DNA from: Acidobacteriota bacterium
GTDB taxonomy: Bacteria > Acidobacteriota > Vicinamibacteria > Vicinamibacterales > CAVVIG01
Reading direction: 5' to 3'
Assembly (NCBI GenBank): GCA_023265175.1
Contig: JAHFUI010000004.1
Coordinates: 26,864-77,306, forward strand
DNA: 50,443 nucleotides
Translations under genes and position numbers: made by a program
Notes under the pieces: generated by a model
What the model was told of the DNA's origin: nothing
The model's input: only the letters and a program-made list of their open reading frames with translations
Database searches by the model: none
In this document: in pieces, positions 40,432-48,128 of the stretch
How the letters are laid out: each line of letters begins with the position of its first letter
Numbering within the stretch: the stretch's first letter is position 1

Positions 40432-42060
40432 TTACTCTTGTCGTGTTTTTCGATCGGCGGCGATCCGAAAGCCGACAGCGGAGTCGCGGCTGTTGGGTTC
40501 GCGGGCCGATCGCGCCGCGCAGCGGGCGCTTGCCGCATCGGCCTGCCAGCTTCCACCGCGAATCACGCGCTTGTCGCCCGCCGCTCCAACCGGATCGACG
40601 ACGTCGCCTGACGGGTACGCGCCGTACCAGTCCGCGGTCCACTCCCAGACATTGCCGTGCATGTCGGCGAGGCCCCAGGCGTTCGGAGGAAATCCGCCGG
40701 CCCGCGTCGGCCGTTCGCGGAACAGGCCGGGCGCCGCGTTGCCGTACCGCGCCTTGCCGTTGTAGTTGGCCTGCGCGGTGGTCAACGTGTCGCCCGTCGC
40801 GAACGGGCCGGCCGTGCCCGCTCGGCACGCGTATTCCCACTCGGCCTCGGTCGGCAGACGGAACACCACCTCGGTGTCGGCCGGCGCGTTCAATGCCGCG
40901 ACAAATTTCTGGACCTCGGCGAAGGTGACGCTCTCGACCGGACAGCGCGGTCCGCAATCGGCAAACCGGCTGGGGTTCGTGTTCATCACCGCGCGCCACT
41001 CCTGGTGCGTGACTTCGTGCTGGGCCAGGAAGAACCCACGATTGATCGTCACGTCGTGGATCGTCTCGTCGGAGTGCCGGCCGATCTCCGGCGCGGCGCT
41101 TCCCATCGTGAAGCGGCCGGACGGGATCTCGGTCAAGACGATGCCGGTCCGCTTGTCCGTGATCGTCTGCGCTGTGGGATTGTGAAAGCTCTCGTCCGCG
41201 TTGACATCGAACCGCCGGAAGCGGCCGTAGCTGGCGATGCCGCTCACCTGGCCGCGATCGAGGAAGTACTGCTCGCGCATCTCGACGGGCACGTCGATCT
41301 GAAAGCGCTCGTCGAGGCGGAACGTGGTGGTGACGCGCGCCCGAATCCCTCGCGTGTCCAGCACGAGCTCGGCCTTCACGACGCGGCCGGTTGCTGCATC
41401 GATCCAGAAGCGGCCCGACGCCGGGACGTCCGAGTTGGCCAGGCCGCGAACCAGAGTCGGCCGCGCCACTTCCTTGTAGTCGACGATCCATGCATCGTCG
41501 CCGGCACTTGGATCGCGTTTGCCGAGCGTGAGGCGGAAATGGCTCTGGGTGTCGAATTGAAGGAACATCAGCGCGAGGATCGGCGTATTGATCGTGCGCT
41601 GCATCGCGCCGATGTTGTACCGCGCGCTTTCGTTGGTGATGTCCAACGCCTGCGCCAGCTCCGACTCGGTCGCCTTCGATTTCAGAAAGAGCTTCGCGAG
41701 GCGCTGCTCGCGATCGCGCACCGGCGTGCCGTCCACTTCGAACACGTCGCGGAACGGGAGCCAGTCGGCCGGGCCGATCTTCACGAGCAGAAAGTCCGAC
41801 TTGAGCTCCCGGCGGCGCGAGGCCGGTCCCATTTGTTGGATGCCGCCGCGGCCGCCGAGGGCGAACGCCGGCAGGTTGCCCAATGTCTCCTGCAGGTACC
41901 GTTCCTCGGCGACGACGTTCGAGAAGCGGTCGATGAACTGCGCGACGTAGCGTCCTGCGCGCGCGAGGATGGCGTCCACGGCCGGCGCGCTTTGACCGGC
42001 GAGCGTCACCACCGACACCACGAGCACTGTGACAATCGTCGCAGGCACCCGTGCGGACAT
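40432..42060 (-). CDS. FGE-sulfatase (SUMF1) domain fused to an N-terminal outer-membrane-type domain
   Basis: It encodes 542 residues. A signal peptide (IVTVLVVSVVTLAGQ) and an N-terminal domain of about 280 residues, rich in beta strands (LRDVFEVDGTPVRDREQRL, KAELVLDTRGIRARVTTTFR), of a kind I associate with Acidobacteriota envelope proteins. Residues about 300-535 are a formylglycine-generating-enzyme domain with SGRFTMGSAAPEI, FFLAQHEVTHQEW, RLPTEAEWEYACRAG, HGNVWEWTADW and VIRGGSW. The usual active-site cysteine is not evident, so it may be a binding rather than oxidising member. The ATG at 42060 starts a plausible signal peptide. Confidence 0.82.
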   Translation of the reverse strand: MSARVPATIVTVLVVSVVTLAGQSAPAVDAILARAGRYVAQFIDRFSNVVAEERYLQETLGNLPAFALGGRGGIQQMGPASRRRELKSDFLLVKIGPADWLPFRDVFEVDGTPVRDREQRLAKLFLKSKATESELAQALDITNESARYNIGAMQRTINTPILALMFLQFDTQSHFRLTLGKRDPSAGDDAWIVDYKEVARPTLVRGLANSDVPASGRFWIDAATGRVVKAELVLDTRGIRARVTTTFRLDERFQIDVPVEMREQYFLDRGQVSGIASYGRFRRFDVNADESFHNPTAQTITDKRTGIVLTEIPSGRFTMGSAAPEIGRHSDETIHDVTINRGFFLAQHEVTHQEWRAVMNTNPSRFADCGPRCPVESVTFAEVQKFVAALNAPADTEVVFRLPTEAEWEYACRAGTAGPFATGDTLTTAQANYNGKARYGNAAPGLFRERPTRAGGFPPNAWGLADMHGNVWEWTADWYGAYPSGDVVDPVGAAGDKRVIRGGSWQADAASARCAARSAREPNSRDSAVGFRIAADRKTRQE

Positions 42061-42089
42061 CTTGCGACTATATCCGCAATGCGAACGGC

Positions 42090-42126
42090 CTAAAATGCAA
42101 AATGCAAAATGCTCAATGCAAAATGT
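42090..42126. repeat. heptad tract AAAATGC
   Basis: AAAATGC repeats four or five times with one interruption (CTC) and fills the 66-bp gap between the radical SAM and FGE-sulfatase genes. The tract begins next to the radical SAM stop codon. Confidence 0.75.
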
Positions 42127-43881
42127 CTATACCGCCTGAGCCATGATGACGCGCTGTGGCTTCGGCGCCGGTCCGCCTTCGGGGACATCGCCGTTGTCTT
42201 CGCGCAGGTATTGCCACTGATGCGGCTTGATGGTGGCGAGCAGTTCCTTGCGCGTCCTGATCGGAAGCGGCCTGCCGATGTGAATCCTGCCAAGCGTGCC
42301 GAGGAGTGATTCGGGCATCGCGCTCGCGAACATCAGCATCGGCCAGGTGAAATTCGGCCCGTTGAGCTTCCGCAGCTTGTAACCCCACAGCCCGAGCGCG
42401 CCGAGGCGCCAGACCATCGGCCCCCACCAGCTCATTTGGCCCGGCCGCAGGTTCATCTTCCAGCACTTCATCATCAGCTGCCACTGCAGCGGCGTGAGCT
42501 GCTTCGTTTCGGTCACGCCTTTCTTCTGCTCCATGCGCGTGTCGTGGAGCGGGGTGAAGATCGACGGGATGAAGAACGCGAACAGTCCGCGGCGCTCGAC
42601 TTCGTAGATCAAGTCGATCGTCGCCTTGACGTCCTCATCGGTTTCGCCGGGATTGCCGACGATGAGCGTCATGGCGGGGAACCAGTTGTTCTCGTTGAGG
42701 ACCTCGAGGCCCCTCACGACGACGCTCGGCCAGTCCTCGATCGAGAAGGGGACGCCCTTGCTCGGCATGATCTGCTTTGCCGTGCGCACCGATCCTGTTT
42801 CGAGGCCAATCAACGGCACGAGCGCGCGCTTCTCCGGATGCGTGCTGAGCAGCGGCAGCTTGATGGGGCTCTTGTCCAGGCACAGATCCGACAGCTTCTT
42901 GATGAGGATCGGATCCACGACCGCCGGGGCGATGGTGGCGTGGCTCAGGACATGGTGTTTGACGCCCGGCGTATTCACCACGTCTGAATACAGATCGAGC
43001 AACGCTTCGCGGTTCGGGAAGTAAAAGGGCGTGTCGGTCTGGATCTGGCCCCAGATGAACATGTCCTCGGTGGCGAGTGAGATCTGATTATTGCCGTCGC
43101 GAACGTTGGCGTGGACCGCCTGCATCATGCGGTGTTTGGGCACGTCGAGCTGCGGATTCAAATCCGGCAGACAGAACTGGCACCGCCGGCCGCAGCCGGT
43201 CGTCATCTCGACGACGCCGAAGGTCGTCCGTTTGTCGGGGATGAGAATCTCGTCGCGCTCGCGCGGATGGCCGACGTCGATCTGGTGCGGCACCGCCTCG
43301 CCCCGAATCGCCTTGGCGAAGAGATCCATCGTCGCGGTCGACTCCGCGCGTCCTTCGACGATGCAGTCGACGCCCAATTCTTCCCAGGTGTCGGTCTGCG
43401 CGATCTGCCATCCGCCGGGTCCGCCGACGATGACCTTGAAGTTCTGGCGGAATGGACTCGCCTTCACGCGATCGAACATCTCGCGCGTGTAGTGAGAGTT
43501 GATCGGCTGCTTCGCGGATCCGAAGATCGACGTGTACACGCCCGCGGCGAACGTGGCGCCCAGGGGATTGTGCGTGGATACCCCCACGACGCGCGTGTCC
43601 GGGCCAATGAACTTGTCCAGATCGTCGGGATAGCAGGCGACGATGTCGCCGGCGTCGTACTCGCGCAGCAGCGCGGCTTCGAGCACACGAAGCCCCGCCG
43701 GCATGTAACGCGCCGACTGGTCCGGGTTGCGCTCGACGTCACGCCACTTCGGGTACTTCTTGTTCAGGATCCCTTCGAGCCACATGGGCAGCGACGCCAT
43801 GCTCATTTGGATGAAGTACCCGGCGTGATCGATCGATTCGGTGAGTGGTGCCGTCAACACAATGAGCTTCCCGCGGTTCAT
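42127..43881 (-). CDS. B12-binding-type radical SAM protein
   Basis: It encodes 584 residues. An N-terminal domain (about 1-210) has a Rossmann-like cobalamin-binding character (VGVSTHNPLGATFAAG, VIVGGPGGWQIAQT) without the classic D-x-H-x2-G. The radical SAM core carries CGRRCQFC (C-x3-C-x2-C) in MTTGCGRRCQFC. The C-terminal part is unrecognised. The protein could methylate or rearrange an unreactive carbon, but the substrate is unknown. It stands alone. A TATAGT box and a 17-bp palindrome lie upstream. Confidence 0.85.
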   Translation of the reverse strand: MNRGKLIVLTAPLTESIDHAGYFIQMSMASLPMWLEGILNKKYPKWRDVERNPDQSARYMPAGLRVLEAALLREYDAGDIVACYPDDLDKFIGPDTRVVGVSTHNPLGATFAAGVYTSIFGSAKQPINSHYTREMFDRVKASPFRQNFKVIVGGPGGWQIAQTDTWEELGVDCIVEGRAESTATMDLFAKAIRGEAVPHQIDVGHPRERDEILIPDKRTTFGVVEMTTGCGRRCQFCLPDLNPQLDVPKHRMMQAVHANVRDGNNQISLATEDMFIWGQIQTDTPFYFPNREALLDLYSDVVNTPGVKHHVLSHATIAPAVVDPILIKKLSDLCLDKSPIKLPLLSTHPEKRALVPLIGLETGSVRTAKQIMPSKGVPFSIEDWPSVVVRGLEVLNENNWFPAMTLIVGNPGETDEDVKATIDLIYEVERRGLFAFFIPSIFTPLHDTRMEQKKGVTETKQLTPLQWQLMMKCWKMNLRPGQMSWWGPMVWRLGALGLWGYKLRKLNGPNFTWPMLMFASAMPESLLGTLGRIHIGRPLPIRTRKELLATIKPHQWQYLREDNGDVPEGGPAPKPQRVIMAQAV

Positions 43882-44227
43882 TGCGTTCCTCCGTCCGCCG
43901 CATTAGTCAACGTGGGTGAAAATTCGGTCGCTGGTGAAAGGCCGCGACCAAGCAGAGACGGTAAACTATAAACCATCACGAATGGTTCAGCAGCCATGAC
44001 CCTGGCGGTAGGCGCGGTGGTCACACGGCGGACGTGCGTTGTAGGACACAATAGGACGGCGCGGTCAAGCATGTGTGATCACTGAACTGTAACCGATATA
44101 TCAGTTTCAGTACGGCGACGGAATGCCGGCGAGAAATGAAATTAGCGATAAGTGCCGTGATCGCAATGTGTTATCGTCACATTTCCCACGGCATCGTCTT
44201 TGCGCACCGAAGGTGAACTCGAACGAC
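43882..44227. other. divergent regulatory region
   Basis: No gene is seen. It contains the palindrome AACCAT-N5-ATGGTT (43971-43987) next to TATAGT on the minus strand, and a near-palindrome ACTGAACTG (44081-44089) with CAGTTTCAGT (44102-44111) ahead of the pilin operon. A plus-strand frame extends back to 44123, but the prepilin start at 44228 is preferred. Confidence 0.45.
43971..43987. promoter_or_regulatory. palindromic operator-like site AACCAT-N5-ATGGTT
   Basis: A perfect 6-bp dyad with a five-base centre overlaps the spacer of a possible minus-strand promoter (TATAGT at about 43965-43970) for the radical SAM gene. The regulator is unknown. Confidence 0.4.
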
Positions 44228-44821
44228 ATGAGAATGGGAAGCACGAAGGGCTTCACGCTGTTGGAAGTCATGATTGTGATGGCGCTGAGCGTCATCATCG
44301 CCGCCATCGCGATCCCGATGTCGGGCAACGCGCTTGGGTTCTTTCGCTTGAGCGGCGACGCCCGAGCGCTGTCCAACTCCGTCGCGCTGTCGAAGATGCG
44401 TGCGGCGTCGGTCTTCGGCAAGGTGCGCCTCTTCGTCGATTTGAGCGAGAAGACCTACCACCTGGAGACCTTCGACAACACCAGCGCGATCTGCTGCTGG
44501 CATGCCGACGGCGGGACGTCGCAGCTGTCGACGAGCGTATCGTTCAGTTACGGCGTCGTCACCACGGCGCCGCCAAACACGCAAGGCACGATCGGGCAGG
44601 CGCCGCTGTGCAAGAGCGACACGGGCGTCGACGTGGTGAACAGCGCCTGCATCATCTTCAACTCACGCGGTGCGCCCGTGGATTCGAGCGGAGCGCCGAT
44701 CGTCGACGCCCTGTATGTCACGGACGGCTCGGCCGTGTACGGAACCACGGTCTCCGCCACCGGCATGGTCCGCACCTGGCGAACCCTGCCGAACGCCACG
44801 CCGTCGTGGGGGCTGCAGTGA
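44228..44821 (+). CDS. FimT/GspH-type minor pseudopilin
   Basis: About 197 residues with a short basic leader, prepilin site G-FTLLEVMIVMALSVII with Glu5, and a C-terminal beta domain containing several Cys (ICCWHAD, PLCKSD, NSACI) that may form disulfides. FimT helps prime type IV pilus assembly and binds DNA in some competent bacteria. The ATG at 44228 leaves a leader typical of prepilins; an earlier frame start at 44123 would add 35 residues. The next gene overlaps by four bases (GTGA). Confidence 0.85.
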   Translation: MRMGSTKGFTLLEVMIVMALSVIIAAIAIPMSGNALGFFRLSGDARALSNSVALSKMRAASVFGKVRLFVDLSEKTYHLETFDNTSAICCWHADGGTSQLSTSVSFSYGVVTTAPPNTQGTIGQAPLCKSDTGVDVVNSACIIFNSRGAPVDSSGAPIVDALYVTDGSAVYGTTVSATGMVRTWRTLPNATPSWGLQ

Positions 44822-45375
44822 GCGCCTCGATGCGCGCGGCCCTCCGGCGGCGGATTCGGGACGAGCAGGGGACGACCCTCGTCGAGACCGCGTTTGCTTC
44901 GGGAATCCTCCTGGTGACGCTGGCCGGGCTCATGTCCATGGGCTCGATCGCGACGATGCACACGGAGAATCAAGGACACCTGGCTCCGAGAACCACCGAA
45001 TACGCGCAGGACAAGATGGAGCAGCTGCTCGCGCTGGCGTATACAGACGCGACCAGCGACACCGTCGTGTTTCCCGCGACCGCCGGTGGAGGATCCGGCC
45101 TCGCGGTCGGTGGGAGCTCGAATACGGCTGCGCCTGTGAATCTCTACGTCGATTGGCTGGGCAACGACGGGAGTCTTCTCGGAGGCGGCACGACGGCCCC
45201 CACGTCCTGGTTCTACGAGCGGGTGTGGGAGATCACGTGCGCCGCAGCAGCGTGCACGAACAGCCCGCCCGTCGGCATCAAACAGATTTCCGTCACGGTC
45301 ACCGTGCGTTCGGCGGTGGGAGGATTCCTGCTGCCGAAATCGACCGTCGTCGCGCTGAAAGCGTCTCAATTCTGA
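44818..45375 (+). CDS. PilV/GspI-type minor pseudopilin
   Basis: About 185 residues: basic leader with RRRIRDEQ, prepilin site G-TTLVETAFASGILLVTLAG with Glu5, then an alpha-beta domain. It is probably the second minor pilin of the priming complex. I chose the GTG at 44818 because it overlaps the upstream stop (GTGA) and has a G-rich ribosome-binding site; an ATG at 44830 is possible. The end overlaps the next gene by one base (TGATG). Confidence 0.82.
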   Translation: MSASMRAALRRRIRDEQGTTLVETAFASGILLVTLAGLMSMGSIATMHTENQGHLAPRTTEYAQDKMEQLLALAYTDATSDTVVFPATAGGGSGLAVGGSSNTAAPVNLYVDWLGNDGSLLGGGTTAPTSWFYERVWEITCAAAACTNSPPVGIKQISVTVTVRSAVGGFLLPKSTVVALKASQF

Positions 45376-46412
45376 TGGCCGGCAGGATCCGCTCCGAATC
45401 GGGTTTTTCCCTCGCCGAGATGCTGATTGCCACCGGGCTCCTGCTGGTCGTGTCGAGCATCGTCACGAGCGCGCTCATGCAGATGACGAGTCACCAGCAG
45501 ACGATCTGGAACCGCACGGAAATGCACAGCGGCGTCCGCGGCGCGACCGAGCTGCTGCAGCAGGAAGTGGGGCAGGCCGGGCGGATCACGTTGCCGGGCG
45601 CAGTGTGGGTCAGCGGCAACGCAGTCGTCGTGCCGGCGAATCCGACGGCGTGCGTCGTGGCCCAGCCGACGCTCAGCTCCGTCACCGGCATGTGGTTCGA
45701 CGCGGCGACGAACACCGGAACCAGCCTGACCTTCCTCGACGGCGACAACAGCGAGACGGTCCGCATTTCCGCCCTGGACACCGCGGCGAGCACCGTGACC
45801 GGATGCTTCTGGCACTCGCATGTGGCCGGCGTGCAAGGGGTGGGCGCGCCGGTGACCGTCATGGGTGCCTTCGCCACGGGGATCGTGCCTCCGAACCCCC
45901 CGAGCACGCTCCCGAACGGATCGACCGCGAACAAGCTGAAGCTGTACGGCGACATCAACGGCGACGGCAACATGGTGTACATCGAGTATTACTGCGATAA
46001 CGGCGATCCCGGCACCGCAGGCTCCTTCAATCTGTACCGAAACGTGATGCCGTTCAACACGCTCGCTATCAACAAGCCGGTGCTCACGAGCTCGATGATC
46101 CTGTTGAGCAACGTCCATCCGAACCCGCCGGACGCCGGCGGCGTCGCACGACCCTGTTTCCAGTATCAAATGAATCCGAATCCGCCCATGATCGTGCAGG
46201 GCGCGCCCTTTACCTTCGTCCTGGACGTCGCGGTGACCCTGACCGTGTGGACGCAGCAGGCCGATCCGGTGACGCATCAATTCCAGACCGAAACCAAGGC
46301 GCTCCTGAACGTGTCGCCGCGAAATGTCTTCAGCGCCTGGGAGCTGGCGAGCATCGGCTACACGGAGCGCATCCAATCGACGCCGGGAACCGTCACGGCA
46401 CTGCTGCCCTGA
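45375..46412 (+). CDS. PilW/GspJ-type minor pseudopilin
   Basis: It encodes 345 residues: prepilin site G-FSLAEMLIATGLLLVVSSI with Glu5 near residue 15, then a large beta-rich domain containing DINGDGNMVYIEYYCDNGD, a calcium-site-like loop. This size and position fit PilW. It starts with an ATG that shares a base with the preceding stop codon, so the three pilin genes are translated as a unit. Confidence 0.82.
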   Translation: MAGRIRSESGFSLAEMLIATGLLLVVSSIVTSALMQMTSHQQTIWNRTEMHSGVRGATELLQQEVGQAGRITLPGAVWVSGNAVVVPANPTACVVAQPTLSSVTGMWFDAATNTGTSLTFLDGDNSETVRISALDTAASTVTGCFWHSHVAGVQGVGAPVTVMGAFATGIVPPNPPSTLPNGSTANKLKLYGDINGDGNMVYIEYYCDNGDPGTAGSFNLYRNVMPFNTLAINKPVLTSSMILLSNVHPNPPDAGGVARPCFQYQMNPNPPMIVQGAPFTFVLDVAVTLTVWTQQADPVTHQFQTETKALLNVSPRNVFSAWELASIGYTERIQSTPGTVTALLP

Positions 46413-46434
46413 TTGCTTGTGAGACAACCTGCTT

Positions 46435-47991
46435 ATGCAGACACACCACGAACGCGGAATCGCCCTCGTCCTCGCGCTGTTCCTCATGTCGGCGCTATCG
46501 GTGCTGGGCGCGTCGCTGATGTTCCTGTCGCAGACGGAAACGTACGCGAGCATGAACTACCGGATGATGTCGCAGGCCCGCTATTCGGCCGAGGCGGGCA
46601 TCCAGAAAGCGTCCAACTTCCTGCTCGATTCGGCGCAATACCAGGTGCCCGGCACGGCCAACGATCCGCTGACCAACTACAACACGTCGGTCTCGCCCGT
46701 GACCTCTGTGGCGAACGGGCAGCCGGTCGTGCTGTCTGCGAGCTCCAAGGCGTCCAACTATCCGTATGCGGCGGCGCAAACCGCGTTCAGCGCCGCCGCG
46801 CAAGGCACGCTGGCGGCCGGCAACACGACGCTCACTTATAGGACGTACGCGACCCTCATCTCCATGCAGAGATTCGACGCCTACGGCGGCACGCAGGACG
46901 TCGTGCAGACCTGGGAGATCACTGCGGATGGCGGCCTCACCACGTCGCCCAAGGCGACGGTGGAGGTTGTGGCGACGATCGAGACGCCGAAGGTGTCCGC
47001 CAACTCATACGCCGCGTTTGCGACGTCCAATCAGTGCAACGCCATCCAGTTCCATGGCAACGTCACGGTCGACAGCTACGATTCGAGCGTGGGTCCTCCG
47101 ACCGGCGCGGGCAACAGCACCGAGAGCAGCGGCGGCGACGTCGGCACCAACGGCAACCTGCATATCTGGGGCAGCGTCGACGTGCAGGGCAACTTGTACA
47201 CGCCGCGCACCGGCGTGGGCGGCTGCGTCACGGGCGCGGTCACCGGCTTGACGGAAGGAGGCAGCGCGACGGTGGAGGGCAGCATGGTGCAGCTGCCAAC
47301 CGAAGTGTCGTTCCCCTTGCCCGTATTTTCGACCGTCCCGCCGACGACCGCGGTCTCCATCGATGCCGCGTCGATGGCGGTCCCTTCGGTGGCGTGCACC
47401 GCTCTCGGGCTGACGTTTGGCGTCAACTGCAGCTCGAGCGGGACGACCCTCATCGTCGACGGCCATGGAGCGGACGTCACGCTGCCGAGCGTCACGATCG
47501 CGTCAGGCTATACGCTGCAATTCACAGGCGCCAACACGCCGGGCCAGAGCGTCAACATCAACAGCCTGGCCGGCAGCGGCACGGTAGAAATCAATGCCAA
47601 TACCACGGGCGTCAACAACGAATCGGTCATTCTGAAGATCGCTGGAATGAACGCGAACAACACCGAGATGGAGGTACCCTTCGACCTCTCCACAATGGCG
47701 TGGAAGCAGAATGCCGCCACGACGACCTACGACGCGTCGAGCCTGCAAATCGTCTACGGCGGGACGAAGACGATCAACATGCAGGGCGGAAACAGCCAGT
47801 CGGCCGCGACGATCTACGCGCCCAACGCGAACTTCGAGCTGCAGGGCACCCAGGATTTGTACGGATCAATCATGGCCAAGACGATCTCGAACGCCGGCAA
47901 CGCGAGCATCCATTACGATCGCCGCCTGTCCCGCGACTTCTACGTTGCGGGTCATCCGATGATGGGCAGCTTCACCTGGAAGCGAAACTAG
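46435..47991 (+). CDS. PilX-type minor pilin with large beta-helix-like C-terminus
   Basis: It encodes 518 residues, much longer than usual PilX (about 170-200). The N-terminus is ERG-IALVLALFLMSALSVLG, with Leu instead of Glu at position 5, as in PilX/GspK. Residues about 50-180 are a pilin-like head; residues about 190-510 carry short Gly/Asn/Ser-rich repeats (HFHGNVTVDSYDS-like, GTVEINANTTGVNN) suggesting a beta-helix or polymer-forming fold. Such tails may be adhesive tips. It is the last gene of the pilin operon. Confidence 0.8.
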   Translation: MQTHHERGIALVLALFLMSALSVLGASLMFLSQTETYASMNYRMMSQARYSAEAGIQKASNFLLDSAQYQVPGTANDPLTNYNTSVSPVTSVANGQPVVLSASSKASNYPYAAAQTAFSAAAQGTLAAGNTTLTYRTYATLISMQRFDAYGGTQDVVQTWEITADGGLTTSPKATVEVVATIETPKVSANSYAAFATSNQCNAIQFHGNVTVDSYDSSVGPPTGAGNSTESSGGDVGTNGNLHIWGSVDVQGNLYTPRTGVGGCVTGAVTGLTEGGSATVEGSMVQLPTEVSFPLPVFSTVPPTTAVSIDAASMAVPSVACTALGLTFGVNCSSSGTTLIVDGHGADVTLPSVTIASGYTLQFTGANTPGQSVNINSLAGSGTVEINANTTGVNNESVILKIAGMNANNTEMEVPFDLSTMAWKQNAATTTYDASSLQIVYGGTKTINMQGGNSQSAATIYAPNANFELQGTQDLYGSIMAKTISNAGNASIHYDRRLSRDFYVAGHPMMGSFTWKRN

Positions 47992-48024
47992 TCACGAAGG
48001 TTGGGACCACGGTCGTGTTTCCAT

Positions 48025-48118
48025 GAACGACTATCGCAACTGCGGCGGCTGCGACTTTCAGTCGCGCCAGGGGTCTATCGCCTTCAGGCGATAGTCGTTC
48101 AAGCGAAGCTTCGTTACA
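48025..48118. repeat. hairpin cluster and second copy of the start-proximal element
   Basis: GAACGACTATCG (48025-48036) pairs with CGATAGTCGTTC (48089-48100). Inside lie GCGAC-TTTCA-GTCGC (48051-48065) and CTATCGCC-TTCA-GGCGATAG (48075-48094). The bases 48095-48118 are the inverse copy of the 7193 element and lead directly to the start of the next gene. The cluster probably ends the pilin operon. Confidence 0.7.
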
Positions 48119-48128
48119 ATGCTCGGCC

